A stretch of 64,000 bases of DNA from an uncultured Acetatifactor sp. (lineage in GTDB: Bacteria; Bacillota; Clostridia; Lachnospirales; Lachnospiraceae): positions 12,648-76,647 of the forward strand of contig NZ_CAJUCP010000024.1 of the NCBI RefSeq assembly GCF_910585425.1, given 5' to 3'. Below the pieces are notes generated by a model. That model saw nothing but the letters and a program-made list of their open reading frames with translations, was not told where the DNA came from and made no database searches. A program made the translations under genes and the position numbers. Each line of letters opens with the position of its first letter. Positions within the stretch are counted from its first letter, which is position 1. Shown piece by piece: positions 54,919 through 63,778 of this stretch.

Positions 54919-56013
54919 ATGAAACTGGAAGGCCAGGTACGAATCCCCTCCGGATGTGCCATCGCCGCCGTCATTTCCCGTGAGGGAAACCGGATGTCCG
55001 GCGGGACGATCGCCAATGCCATGAAGCCCATGCACGATCGTTCCAACGGACTGGGCGGCGGTTTTGCCGGTTACGGCATTTATCCCGAGTATAAGGAGCT
55101 GTATGCATTCCATCTGTTTTTCGACCAGCGCGCCACGCGGAAAAGCTGTGAGGCATTCCTGAAAGAACAGTTTGAAATCGTAAAATCGGAAAGGATACCC
55201 ACGCGGAAGATTCCGGCCATCACCGACGAGCCTGTCATATGGAGATACTTTGCCGCGCCTCTAAAGTCCGTGCTTGCGGATCTGCAGCTTGACGAAAAAG
55301 AGTTTGTCGCCCGTACCGTCATGAAGATAAATACCGGGATAAAAGGAGCCTATGTCTTCTCCAGCGGCAAAAACATGGGGACTTTCAAGGCTGTGGGGTA
55401 TCCGGAAGATGTGGGCACCTTCTATCGATTGGAAGAATACGAGGGGTATTCCTGGACAGCCCATGGACGCTATCCTACCAACACCCCCGGATGGTGGGGC
55501 GGCGCGCATCCCTTTACGCTGCTGGACTGGTCTGTTGTCCACAACGGCGAAATCTCTTCCTATGACGCCAACCGCCGCTTTATAGAAATGTTCGGATATC
55601 AATGTACGCTCCAGACAGACACGGAGGTCATCACCTATGTGATGGACTATCTGGTTCGTGTCCAGGGGCTCACCCTGGAGGAAGCGTCCGGCGTCATTGC
55701 CGCCCCTTTCTGGCGTACCATTGAAGGGAAAACGGATCCGGAAGACAGGCATAAGTATACGTATCTTCGCACCATGTTTCCCAGTCTGCTGATTACGGGG
55801 CCTTTTTCCATTGTCCTGGGATTTGACGGCGGCCTCATGGCCCTCAATGACCGCCTGAAGCTGCGTTCCATGGTAGTGGGCGAAAAGGGCGACAAGGTGT
55901 TCATTGCCAGCGAAGAAGCCGCCGTCCGGGCCATGGAACCGGAGGCGGAAAATATCTGGGCTCCCGCAGGCGGCGAACCTGTCATCATCAAAGTAAAGGA
56001 CGGTGGGTTTTGA
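54919..56013 (+). CDS. Glutamate synthase glutaminase subunit (GlxB-like)
   Basis: Class II glutamine amidotransferase of 364 residues that releases ammonia from glutamine for the synthase partner. The sequence starts MKLEGQVRIPSGCAIAAV. Class II enzymes need an N-terminal Cys, so the first 12 residues are probably a propeptide removed to expose Cys13. MHDRSNGLGGGFAGYGIYP, WTAHGRYPTNTPGWWGGAHPF and VVHNGEISSYDANRRF are the glutaminase landmarks. The open frame runs further upstream but only through the leader hairpin. The stop codon overlaps the next ATG by one base. Confidence 0.92.
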   Translation: MKLEGQVRIPSGCAIAAVISREGNRMSGGTIANAMKPMHDRSNGLGGGFAGYGIYPEYKELYAFHLFFDQRATRKSCEAFLKEQFEIVKSERIPTRKIPAITDEPVIWRYFAAPLKSVLADLQLDEKEFVARTVMKINTGIKGAYVFSSGKNMGTFKAVGYPEDVGTFYRLEEYEGYSWTAHGRYPTNTPGWWGGAHPFTLLDWSVVHNGEISSYDANRRFIEMFGYQCTLQTDTEVITYVMDYLVRVQGLTLEEASGVIAAPFWRTIEGKTDPEDRHKYTYLRTMFPSLLITGPFSIVLGFDGGLMALNDRLKLRSMVVGEKGDKVFIASEEAAVRAMEPEAENIWAPAGGEPVIIKVKDGGF

Positions 56014-57518
56014 TGAGTGTGGAATTTATCTACCCCGAATTTGAAGTAGTCAGAAACACGGAGCGCTGTACTGCCTGCCGTATATGCGAACGCCAATGCG
56101 CAAACGAAGTCCACTCCTTTCAGAAAGACAGGGGCGTGATGGAGGCAGATGACACCAGGTGCGTCAATTGCCAGCGCTGTGTCTCGTTCTGTCCCACAAG
56201 AGCCTTGAAAATCGTCAAGAGCGCTTGTACCTTTCGGGAAAATGCAAACTGGCAGAACGATACCGTCAAAGAAATCTATAAGCAGGCCAACAGCGGCGGC
56301 GTGCTGCTGTCCTCCATGGGCAATCCCAAACCGCTGCCTGTATATTGGGATAAGATTTTGATCAATGCCTCTCAAGTGACAAATCCGCCCATCGATCCCC
56401 TGAGAGAGCCCATGGAGACCCGTGTGTTTTTGGGTAAAAAGCCCGAGAAAGTCCAACGCGGCGAAAACGGCAAGTTAAAATACGAAATGCCCCCTCAATT
56501 GGAGCTTTCCATGCCGATTATGTTTTCGGCAATGAGTTACGGCTCTGTCAGCTACAACGCACATGCCTCCCTTGCCCGTGCGGCAAAGGAACTGGGCATT
56601 TTCTACAATACAGGCGAGGGCGGTCTGCATGAAGACTTTTATTGCTATGGCGAGAACACCATCGTCCAGGTGGCGTCAGGCCGTTTCGGCGTCCATGAAG
56701 GGTATCTGAAAGCCGGCGCCGCCATTGAAATCAAAATGGGACAGGGCGCAAAGCCCGGTATCGGAGGACACCTGCCCGGCGCCAAGATTGTGGGCGACAT
56801 TTCACGCACCCGTATGATTCCCCAGGGCTCGGACGCCATATCTCCGGCGCCCCACCACGATATTTATTCCATTGAAGACCTGTGCCAGCTTGTATTCTCG
56901 TTAAAAGAGGCCACCGAGTATAAGAAGCCCGTCATCGTAAAGGTCGCCGCCGTGCATAATATTGCGGCAATCGCCAGCGGTATCGCCAGAAGCGGCGCGG
57001 ACATCATTGCCATCGACGGTTTCCGCGGCGGCACCGGCGCAGCGCCTACCCGCATCAGAGACAATGTGGGCATTCCGGTGGAGCTTGCCCTGGCGGCCGT
57101 GGACACCCGGCTCCGCCAGGAAGGAATCCGCAATCACGTATCCCTTGTTGCGGGGGGATCTGTCCGCAGCGCCGCCGATGTGGTAAAAGCGATCGCCCTG
57201 GGCGCCGATGCCTGTTACATTGCAACGGCAGCTTTGCTTGCTCTGGGCTGCCATCTCTGCCGCACCTGCCAAAGCGGTAAATGCAACTGGGGCATCGCCA
57301 CCCAGCGCCCCGAACTTGTAGCGCGCCTGGATCCCCATACCGGCAGCAAGCGTCTGATCAACCTGATGAATGCCTGGCGGCATGAAATCAAGGAACTGAT
57401 GGGCGGTATGGGAATCAACTCCATCGAATCCCTCCGGGGCAATCGCCTGATGCTCCGGGGAATCGGCATGACAGACAAAGAACTTGAGATCCTGGGCATC
57501 TCCCATGCGGGAGAGTGA
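56013..57518 (+). CDS. Ferredoxin-fused glutamate synthase catalytic subunit (GlxD-like)
   Basis: 501 residues. An N-terminal 2[4Fe-4S] domain (CTACRICERQCANEV and CVNCQRCVSFCPTRA, about 19-60) is fused to an FMN-binding glutamate synthase barrel (about 130-500). PIMFSAMSYGSVSYNAHASLARAAKELG, MGQGAKPGIGGHLPGAKI and DGFRGGTGAAPTRIRDNVG are the FMN and 2-oxoglutarate segments, and GCHLCRTCQSGKCNWGIATQ supplies the 3Fe-4S ligands. No separate NADPH-dependent small subunit is encoded nearby, so electrons may come through the fused ferredoxin domain. The ATG overlaps the preceding stop codon. Confidence 0.95.
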   Translation: MSVEFIYPEFEVVRNTERCTACRICERQCANEVHSFQKDRGVMEADDTRCVNCQRCVSFCPTRALKIVKSACTFRENANWQNDTVKEIYKQANSGGVLLSSMGNPKPLPVYWDKILINASQVTNPPIDPLREPMETRVFLGKKPEKVQRGENGKLKYEMPPQLELSMPIMFSAMSYGSVSYNAHASLARAAKELGIFYNTGEGGLHEDFYCYGENTIVQVASGRFGVHEGYLKAGAAIEIKMGQGAKPGIGGHLPGAKIVGDISRTRMIPQGSDAISPAPHHDIYSIEDLCQLVFSLKEATEYKKPVIVKVAAVHNIAAIASGIARSGADIIAIDGFRGGTGAAPTRIRDNVGIPVELALAAVDTRLRQEGIRNHVSLVAGGSVRSAADVVKAIALGADACYIATAALLALGCHLCRTCQSGKCNWGIATQRPELVARLDPHTGSKRLINLMNAWRHEIKELMGGMGINSIESLRGNRLMLRGIGMTDKELEILGISHAGE

Positions 57519-57565
57519 CCGCACATAAAAATCCCATAGAAAAAACGGTAAAGGTGTGGTATCAT

Positions 57566-58288
57566 ATGATGTTAGTAAACGCAAAAAATCTCCATTACAG
57601 AGCTTTAAACGAAGCCCTCCGCAAAGCCGCTGATGACTGCACTGTCACCGAATGCTGCGGGCAGCGCTATATTGCGGCCGGGATGTCCCATAAAAGCATT
57701 ACGATCAGCGGCACCCCAGGCAATGCCCTGGGCGCTTATCTGAACGGCGCCGCCATCACAGTCCATGCAAATGCCCAGGAGGCCGTAGGCGATACCATGA
57801 ACGCGGGCAAAATCGTGGTTCACGGCAATATCGGCGATGCCGCCGGTTACGCCATGAGAGGGGGCAAAATCTTTGTCAGAGGAAATGCAGGCTACCGGGC
57901 GGGCATCCATATGAAAGCCTATGAAGAGAAGAGACCCCTTATGGTAATCGGCGGCAGGGCAGGGAGCTTTCTCGGGGAATATCAGGCAGGCGGCGTCATC
58001 GTCGTCCTCGGCCTTGGGGCAAAGGATAAGGAAATCGTAGGCAACTTCCCCTGCACGGGGATGCACGGCGGTAAAATGTTCCTGCGCTCGGACTGCAGGA
58101 ATATCAAGTTCCCCAGTCAGGTCACTGCCCGTGCCGCAGACGGAACCGACAGGGAAGAGGTAAAAGCCTATGTGTCCGAATACTGCGATTTATTCGGTTA
58201 CGACATCCGCCAGGTGCTGTCCTCGCCCTTTACTGTCATTACCCCTGACAGCAAAAGCCCCTACAGGCAGATGTATGTGGCAAATTAA
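57566..58288 (+). CDS. Glutamate synthase GXGXG subunit (GlxC-like)
   Basis: 240 residues forming the right-handed beta-helix normally found at the C-terminus of large glutamate synthases. Repeated turns are visible: GNALGAYLNGAAITVHANAQEAVGDTMNAGKIVVHGNIGDAAGYAMRGGKIFVRGNAGYRAG, each with the G-x-x-G spacing. It completes the three-part synthase with GlxB- and GlxD-like subunits. I chose the ATG at 57566 (a tandem ATG follows at 57569). A GTG at 57515 overlapping the previous stop codon by 4 bases would add 17 residues and is possible. Confidence 0.92.
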   Translation: MMLVNAKNLHYRALNEALRKAADDCTVTECCGQRYIAAGMSHKSITISGTPGNALGAYLNGAAITVHANAQEAVGDTMNAGKIVVHGNIGDAAGYAMRGGKIFVRGNAGYRAGIHMKAYEEKRPLMVIGGRAGSFLGEYQAGGVIVVLGLGAKDKEIVGNFPCTGMHGGKMFLRSDCRNIKFPSQVTARAADGTDREEVKAYVSEYCDLFGYDIRQVLSSPFTVITPDSKSPYRQMYVAN

Positions 58289-58408
58289 GCGGCAGGCTGC
58301 CGGAACGGATAGCGGGAACATGCCCGTCTGGCCGGCGGCCTGCAGCGGGGATTCGAGGCAGATTGCCGGTGTGTGGCATCAATCACGGAAAGGAAGAGGG
58401 AAGATTGT

Positions 58409-59659
58409 ATGAAATATTCAAGGGAAGAGGTCATGCAGTACGTCAGGGAGGAAGATGTGAAGTTTATCCGCCTGGCCTTCTGCGATGTGTTCGGCAGACA
58501 GAAGAATATATCGATCATGGCGGAGGAGCTTCCCCGCGCCTTTGCATACGGAATCGCCTTTGACGCCTCCGCCATCGCAGGCTTCGGCGATGAGACAAGG
58601 TGCGACCTGCTGCTCCACCCCGATGCGGAGACCTTAATGCCCCTTCCCTGGCGTCCGGAACACGGCCGGGTGGTGCGGATGTTCTGCGGCATCTCCTATC
58701 CGGACGGCACGCCCTTTGAATGCGACACCCGCAGCTACCTGAAAAAGGCAGTGGACGCCGCCGGGAAAGCAGGCTTTTCGTTCCTCTTCGGCGCCGAACA
58801 GGAGTTCTATCTCTTTCGGTTAGATGAATGGGGCAGGCCAACCAAAATCCCCTATGACGAAGCCGGATATATGGACATAGCGCCTGAAGACCGGGGGGAG
58901 AACATCCGCCGTGAAATATGTCTCACCCTGGAGCAGATGGGCATTCGCCCCGAAAGCTCCCACCACGAGGAGGGGCCGGGACAGAATGAAATCGACTTTC
59001 GCTATTCCGACGCCATTACCGCGGCGGACAATGTCATGACATTTCAAACCGTGGTAAAAACCGTTGCCCACCGGAACGGCCTGTACGCGGACTTTTCCGC
59101 CAAGCCCCTTGATCATGAGCCGGGAAACGGATTTCATATCAATATCTCTGTAAAGCCCAGTGAAAATGCCGGAAACCTTTATCATGTGATTGCCGGTATC
59201 CTTGAGAAAACGGAAGAAATGACCGCCTTCCTCAACCCCAGCGAAGATTCCTACAAGCGCTTCGGACAGAATAAGGCCCCCGGCTTTCTTTCCTGGTCAA
59301 AGGAAAACCGCTCTCAACTGATCCGCATTCCGGCGGCCATAGGAGAATACCACCGGGCTGAGCTCCGTTCCCCCGATCCCGCCGCCAATCCCTATCTGGC
59401 ATTTGCGCTGATGATCTATGCCGGCCTCTACGGGCTCCAAAACAAACCGGACATGCCGGAGGCTGCAGACATCAATCTATATAAAGCCGATGCCGAGACT
59501 CTGGCAAAGTTCAGGAAACTGCCCGAAAATCTGCCTTCGGCGCGCAGAATCGCGGCGGCAAGCCAGTTCATCAAGACCCATGTGCCCGGAGCCATCCTGG
59601 ATATCTACTGCAATCAGCCAAATCCCCCGCAGCAGACCGACGGGAGAACGAATTCGTAA
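58409..59659 (+). CDS. glnA: Glutamine synthetase type I
   Basis: 416 residues. The beta-grasp domain KFIRLAFCDVFGRQKNISI is followed by the catalytic domain with GAEQEFYLF, GPGQNEIDFRYSDAITAADN, GNGFHINIS, the ATP/glutamate segment NRSQLIRIP and RAELRSPDPAANPYLAFA. It is shorter than GSI-alpha enzymes (about 440) at the C-terminus and lacks an obvious adenylylation tyrosine loop. GAGGGAAG lies before the ATG at 58409. It follows the synthase genes by 120 bases and precedes the ANTAR gene, an arrangement I recall from the glnA-nitR locus of Clostridium saccharobutylicum. Confidence 0.94.
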   Translation: MKYSREEVMQYVREEDVKFIRLAFCDVFGRQKNISIMAEELPRAFAYGIAFDASAIAGFGDETRCDLLLHPDAETLMPLPWRPEHGRVVRMFCGISYPDGTPFECDTRSYLKKAVDAAGKAGFSFLFGAEQEFYLFRLDEWGRPTKIPYDEAGYMDIAPEDRGENIRREICLTLEQMGIRPESSHHEEGPGQNEIDFRYSDAITAADNVMTFQTVVKTVAHRNGLYADFSAKPLDHEPGNGFHINISVKPSENAGNLYHVIAGILEKTEEMTAFLNPSEDSYKRFGQNKAPGFLSWSKENRSQLIRIPAAIGEYHRAELRSPDPAANPYLAFALMIYAGLYGLQNKPDMPEAADINLYKADAETLAKFRKLPENLPSARRIAAASQFIKTHVPGAILDIYCNQPNPPQQTDGRTNS

Positions 59660-59746
59660 CGCAGCAAGCTGCGGGGAACCGCCCCTCGCGGCACCTGCCG
59701 CATTGCCCGCCGGATAATGAACCGGCCGAAAAAGGAGGCGCACAAA

Positions 59747-60331
59747 ATGAGTCTTAAGGAACGGATATACAGTGTTCTGATCGTTTCTGCGGCAGGAAAT
59801 CTCAATACCGCCCTCACCGCGCTGCTCCCCGAATCCAGGTACGCGCCTGTCCATAGCGTGTCAAGCGTCAGCGCTGCGAAGAGAGCTTTTGCCCAGCGGA
59901 CATACGACTATGTCATCGTCAACGCCCCCTTGCCGGACGAGGTCGGGACAAGATTCGCCATAGACGCCTGTCATGCAGAAGGAACCGTCGTGCTGCTGAT
60001 GGCCCGCGGGGAACTTCACGCAGATCTATACGATAAAGTGGCCGAGCACGGCGTTTTCACACTTCCGAAGCCGACCTCCCGGCAGACGATCATTACAGCG
60101 CTCAGTTGGATGGCAAGCGCAAGGGAACGGCTCCGCAACGCAGAGAAGAAAACCCTTTCCATCCAGGAAAAAATGGAGGAAATCCGCATTGTAAACCGTG
60201 CAAAGTGGCTTCTTATCAGCGAGATAAAGATGGACGAACCCAATGCCCATCGCTACATAGAAAAACAGGCCATGGATCGCTGTGTCTCCAAACGTGTGAT
60301 TGCCGAGGAGATTATTCAGACCTATTCCTGA
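59747..60331 (+). CDS. ANTAR-domain antiterminator with degenerate receiver (NitR-like)
   Basis: 194 residues. Residues 1-120 have the fold of a response-regulator receiver (YSVLIVSAAGN..., TYDYVIVNAPLPDEVG, LPKPTS), but the acidic pair is absent and Asn stands at the phosphoacceptor position (VIVNAP), so normal phosphorylation is unlikely. Residues 130-190 are an ANTAR RNA-binding domain: KMEEIRIVNRAKWLLISEIKMDEPNAHRYIEKQAMDR.... ANTAR proteins bind paired hairpins in leaders and prevent termination. AAGGAGG lies 8 bases before the ATG at 59747. As last gene of the glutamine/glutamate operon it is the natural regulator of both leaders described here. Confidence 0.9.
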   Translation: MSLKERIYSVLIVSAAGNLNTALTALLPESRYAPVHSVSSVSAAKRAFAQRTYDYVIVNAPLPDEVGTRFAIDACHAEGTVVLLMARGELHADLYDKVAEHGVFTLPKPTSRQTIITALSWMASARERLRNAEKKTLSIQEKMEEIRIVNRAKWLLISEIKMDEPNAHRYIEKQAMDRCVSKRVIAEEIIQTYS

Positions 60332-60337
60332 TGCATC

Positions 60338-60472
60338 TCATCCTTTTTCTTCCTTCTGCACCTGAAACCCTGCGTTATAAAGCCCCAAAAATACGATTCC
60401 TTCCATCAAAAGCGCCCGGGGCAGCCGCTCATATCCTGCCCCAAACAGCTTTTTGGCAAAGGCTTTACCTGT
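60338..60472 (-). pseudogene. Possible C-terminal coding remnant
   Basis: On the minus strand a frame of about 43 codons reads KAFAKKLFGAGYERLPRALL, then MEGIVFLGLYNAGFQVQKEE and a stop codon. It looks protein-like (balanced composition, amphipathic) but begins directly after the stop codon of the coiled-coil gene upstream, in another frame and without a ribosome site. It may be a decayed gene end or chance. I do not recognise it. Confidence 0.3.
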
Positions 60473-60475
60473 TAA

Positions 60476-61039
60476 CTACAATTCTGATACAGAAGCATTC
60501 TGCCGCCTGTAGGTATCATTGTCTTTCTGGCTCAACTCGTTTTCTACCTGCGTCAGCTTTTTCTCCAGTTCCCGGATTTTCTTTTCATCTCCGGAGGCTG
60601 ACTGAATCTGCCGTTCCAACTGCTGTTTCTCTTCTTTCAGCTTTTTGATTTCCCTGTCAACCTTATCCGTATTTGCGACACATTTCTCCTCTGGCTCTCC
60701 CTGGCTGTCCCCGCTTACCCTCGGCCCTTTTCCGTCTGCGCCTTTCCCTAAGCGGCCATCCTTTCCATCTGCCTGGCCAGCCTTCGGATCATCAAAAAAG
60801 ATTTTCCGGTTGCCGTTCCCGTCCTGGCCTACCCGGTACAGTCCTGTAGGCTTTTTTCCCGACTTTTCGCTGCTGATGTATTCATCCTGCGGCTCGGACA
60901 GCCTGCCAGAGCTTTTCTCCTCTGTAGCCGCCTCTGCTCCCTTTGCTTTTTCCGCTTTCTCTGCGGCCTGTTTCTCCTTCAGTTTTTCCGCGTAGTCGGT
61001 TCCGGCATGTTCATAGTTTCCATTCACCTGCATTGCCAT
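60476..61039 (-). CDS. Uncharacterised FlxA-like coiled-coil protein
   Basis: 187 residues, very hydrophilic, without signal peptide or membrane helix. The N-terminus MAMQVNGNYEHAG is followed by a Lys/Ala/Glu-rich helix (about 15-45), a glycine-rich middle with GLYRVGQDGNGNRKIFFDDP, and a C-terminal heptad coiled coil (DREIKKLKEEKQQLERQIQSA..., IRELEKKLTQVENEL). I chose the ATG at 61039, 9 bases after AGGAGG; a second ATG at 61045 lies only 3 bases after it. Similar small FlxA-like proteins occur in Lachnospiraceae with no assigned role. It lies downstream of the AgrC-like kinase on the same strand and might be its output. Confidence 0.7.
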   Translation of the reverse strand: MAMQVNGNYEHAGTDYAEKLKEKQAAEKAEKAKGAEAATEEKSSGRLSEPQDEYISSEKSGKKPTGLYRVGQDGNGNRKIFFDDPKAGQADGKDGRLGKGADGKGPRVSGDSQGEPEEKCVANTDKVDREIKKLKEEKQQLERQIQSASGDEKKIRELEKKLTQVENELSQKDNDTYRRQNASVSEL

Positions 61040-61148
61040 AAGCATGTTCCTCCTTATTATAGTCCCACATCTGCCCTGCCAGTACCCGGACATGGGCAGT
61101 TGCTGTTTCAAGCTTCCTTTTTCTTTTTCGACTGCAGATAATAATGTA

Positions 61149-62582
61149 TTAATCCATTTGCCGCAGGATGCTTTCCAGATGCTGTGAAAGGATCAGCAGC
61201 ACATGGAGGACAAATTTATTCCCCTGTGTCTCGATACTCATTGCGCCGCCATATTTTTCAGCCACCGCATTTACATTCGACAGACCTGTCCCTTTTTTGA
61301 ACCCGCCCTTCCCGTGGAAGCTGTTTTCGATTTCCATCATAAGGAAATCTCCCTGGATACGCCCAGACACATGGATATATTTTTCCATACCGGCATCCAG
61401 CCTTTTTGCTGCCTGGATCGCATTGTCAAGTGCATTTGACAGGACAATGCAGATATCAATGTCCCGCAGACTGCAGGGATATGGCAGAAGGAGGGAACAG
61501 TCCACATCTATCCCCATGCTTTGGGCAAGCCCCAGCTTGTTTCCCACCAAAATATCCACCACCGGGTTGTTGGTGCTGCAGGGGAATGACATTTTTTCCG
61601 CCATATCGTCCAAATCCTCCATATAGCTTACCGCTTCCTCCAGTTTCCCGCTCTGCAGGAGCCTTTTTACCACTGCGATGTGGTTCCTGATGTCGTGGCG
61701 GAAGGATTTTGTCCTGTCATAACGGGCCTTTGCTTCCTCCACATATTGGTTCAGGGAATGTTCTTCCTGCTCCAGCAGTGAAATTTCGGTGCTGAGACGG
61801 AAATTCTGCTGCAGCTTCTTATAAGAGAACAGAATGCAGAACAGGCTTAAAAGTCCCAAAAGATGCATGGCAAACAACTGCCACTGACTGAACAGATACC
61901 TGTAAGCCTCTCCCTCCTTTAAGTCCCCATACTGGAATTCAAATGAAATCGTATTGCTATACTCGCTCATAACAAATATCATCAGAATCGGAATGAAAAC
62001 CAGAAACATCCGCTGCTTTTCCGCCGCCGTATAAAAGTGATGTGCTCCATCCCCCGGGTAAAAGACATCCCTGGAAAAATAACGGCACACCATATAATAA
62101 CAAAACCCGGCAAGCGCCAGCGACACCGCCTCGCTGGCCAGCATGACCGCAATACCGTTCGTCTCATGAAAAACAGCCGGCAGAAACGGGCACAACAGGC
62201 TTATCAGGGAGTTCACGGCTCCATAGCATAGCAGCATGATTTCAGTCATGAGAGCCGCATACAGGAGGGAGGACTTGATATCCGCATGGCAGGCCAGTAC
62301 CCCGCATGCTGTGAGAAGAAACACAATTACCACAAAGCCGATTATCGTGCGCACCGGAACAAAATCGTTGACAATCACCGCACATACCGCAAGCAGGATA
62401 TAAAAAGGAGGCCATAATTTCTTTTTCAGGCTTTTGGTCAGGAAATAAAACTGGAAACACGTCTCAATCACGCCCATAATATAGACACTGAAAAAATCTA
62501 AATACTCATCCATGCCACCTGCCCCCACAAGCAAAACTCTGCTTATCTGTTCAATACCTTCACAGCTATTCCGCAATCCCAT
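61149..62582 (-). CDS. AgrC-like sensor histidine kinase
   Basis: About 477 residues. Six or seven membrane helices fill the N-terminal 250 residues (YLDFFSVYIMGVIETCFQFYFL first). A HisKA_7-like phosphoacceptor FRHDIRNHIAVVKRLL and a GHKL ATPase domain with N-box LSNALDNAIQAAKRL and G-box KKGTGLSNVNAVAEKYGGAM follow. This is the peptide-sensing AgrC/ComD architecture. I favour the ATG at 62582 because GGAGG lies 8 bases upstream; an internal ATG at 62513 would start right at the first membrane helix and is also possible. The response regulator gene lies 99 bases upstream. No AgrB or AgrD gene is visible. Confidence 0.88.
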   Translation of the reverse strand: MGLRNSCEGIEQISRVLLVGAGGMDEYLDFFSVYIMGVIETCFQFYFLTKSLKKKLWPPFYILLAVCAVIVNDFVPVRTIIGFVVIVFLLTACGVLACHADIKSSLLYAALMTEIMLLCYGAVNSLISLLCPFLPAVFHETNGIAVMLASEAVSLALAGFCYYMVCRYFSRDVFYPGDGAHHFYTAAEKQRMFLVFIPILMIFVMSEYSNTISFEFQYGDLKEGEAYRYLFSQWQLFAMHLLGLLSLFCILFSYKKLQQNFRLSTEISLLEQEEHSLNQYVEEAKARYDRTKSFRHDIRNHIAVVKRLLQSGKLEEAVSYMEDLDDMAEKMSFPCSTNNPVVDILVGNKLGLAQSMGIDVDCSLLLPYPCSLRDIDICIVLSNALDNAIQAAKRLDAGMEKYIHVSGRIQGDFLMMEIENSFHGKGGFKKGTGLSNVNAVAEKYGGAMSIETQGNKFVLHVLLILSQHLESILRQMD

Positions 62583-62681
62583 GACAATTGCCTCCGGCAA
62601 TGGGTACTGCCCCTGCGGTCTGTACGCCTTCACAGGAATTGCACAGTAAATGCACAATTCTGCTTGAAGCAGCTACAGATT

Positions 62682-63386
62682 TCATATATTCTTCATATAC
62701 TGCAGAACAACGCCGGAGAACTCCTTGCTCCGCAGCCGTGATACGGGAATCTCATTGCCGTTATCCATCCAGGCAGTCCCGTTTTTATAGCCTTTCAAAT
62801 GCTTCAGATTGATAAGATAGCTCCTGTGGCACCTGTAAAAACGGTTGTCCAGCTTTGTCTCCAGATTTTCAATCCGCTCATAATAGTCAACAACCTCGCC
62901 GGAAGCCAGATTCAGATATATCTTCCTGTCTATGATCTCATAGAAGACATTTTCGTCTTCCTGGATGATGCGCCCCTCATATCCCTTTTGCACCAGCAGG
63001 CTGTCTTCGCTGGCGTTCTGCATGGAAGCGTAAAGGCGCTCCATGGTCTTTTCAAACTGTTTCTCATCCACCGGCTTGACCAGATAATCGTAGGCCTGTA
63101 CCTCAAAAGACCGGAACACCATCTCTTTCAGCACCGTAATAAAGACCAAAAAGCCCCGGAACCGATCCGCCCTCAGTTTCCTTGCCGTTTCCATGCCGTC
63201 CATGTCCTTCATCTGGATATCCAGAAACAGGATGTCGATCTGTCCCTTGTAGCTCAGCAGCTCTTCCCCGCCGGAAAACATACGGAGGCTGATCTCCCGG
63301 TTCTTTTTACGAAAGAAATCAGAGACAAGAGACCTTATATGATCAGACATATGTTCTTCATCATCACAGATTGCAATACGGATCAA
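62682..63386 (-). CDS. AgrA-like LytTR response regulator
   Basis: 234 residues. The receiver domain (about 1-120) has the acidic pair in IAICDDEEH, phosphoacceptor Asp in ILFLDIQMKDMDGMET and Lys in YLVKPVDEKQ. The LytTR DNA-binding domain (about 135-234) contains YRCHRSYLINLKHLKGYKNGTAWMDNG and PVSRLRSKEF. LytTR regulators typically control peptide production, virulence or competence genes in response to a cognate AgrC-type kinase, here encoded directly downstream. The 280 bases upstream to the tRNA cluster (63387-63666) hold only a terminator. Confidence 0.94.
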   Translation of the reverse strand: MIRIAICDDEEHMSDHIRSLVSDFFRKKNREISLRMFSGGEELLSYKGQIDILFLDIQMKDMDGMETARKLRADRFRGFLVFITVLKEMVFRSFEVQAYDYLVKPVDEKQFEKTMERLYASMQNASEDSLLVQKGYEGRIIQEDENVFYEIIDRKIYLNLASGEVVDYYERIENLETKLDNRFYRCHRSYLINLKHLKGYKNGTAWMDNGNEIPVSRLRSKEFSGVVLQYMKNI

Positions 63387-63631
63387 TGCGCCACCTCCTC
63401 GTCATTCTATCGAATATTTTATTATAGCCTGTCATAAACGCAAAAACAATTTGATTGCCGTGAAATGTTTATCCATTGCTGTGAAATGCTGATTCAGCGG
63501 ATTGCCAGCCATGATTTCTTCCTCCGGCGCTCTGAGGACAATAGCGCTTATAATCCCCGTCCGGGAAAAGCGGCCTTGCGGCCTGCCTCGGCGAGCATGC
63601 ATGAGCCATGGAAGGCATCACCAGAAAAAAA

Positions 63632-63662
63632 CAACAAAAAACCCCGTTCAAATCGGGGTTTT
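63632..63662 (-). terminator. Terminator of the tRNA cluster
   Basis: A stem AAACCCCG (63639-63646) / CGGGGTTT (63654-63661). On the minus strand a T-rich tract follows. It lies directly after the tRNA-Cys gene. Confidence 0.85.
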
Positions 63663-63666
63663 CAAG

Positions 63667-63738
63667 AGGCGCAGACCGGATTTGAACCGGTGCATCAGGG
63701 TGTTGCAGACCCACGCCTTACCACTTGGCTACTGCGCC
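63667..63738 (-). tRNA. tRNA-Cys (GCA)
   Basis: 72 bases on the minus strand without encoded CCA. The acceptor GGCGCAG pairs with CTGCGCC, the D arm is GCCAAGTGGTAAGGC, the anticodon loop CTGCAAC gives GCA, and the T arm is ACCGGTTCAAATCCGGT. The outermost base pair of the anticodon stem is a mismatch, otherwise it is canonical. Confidence 0.95.
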
Positions 63739-63778
63739 TTACTTTCTATTTAATTATATGCTGCATTGATTTCAAAAA

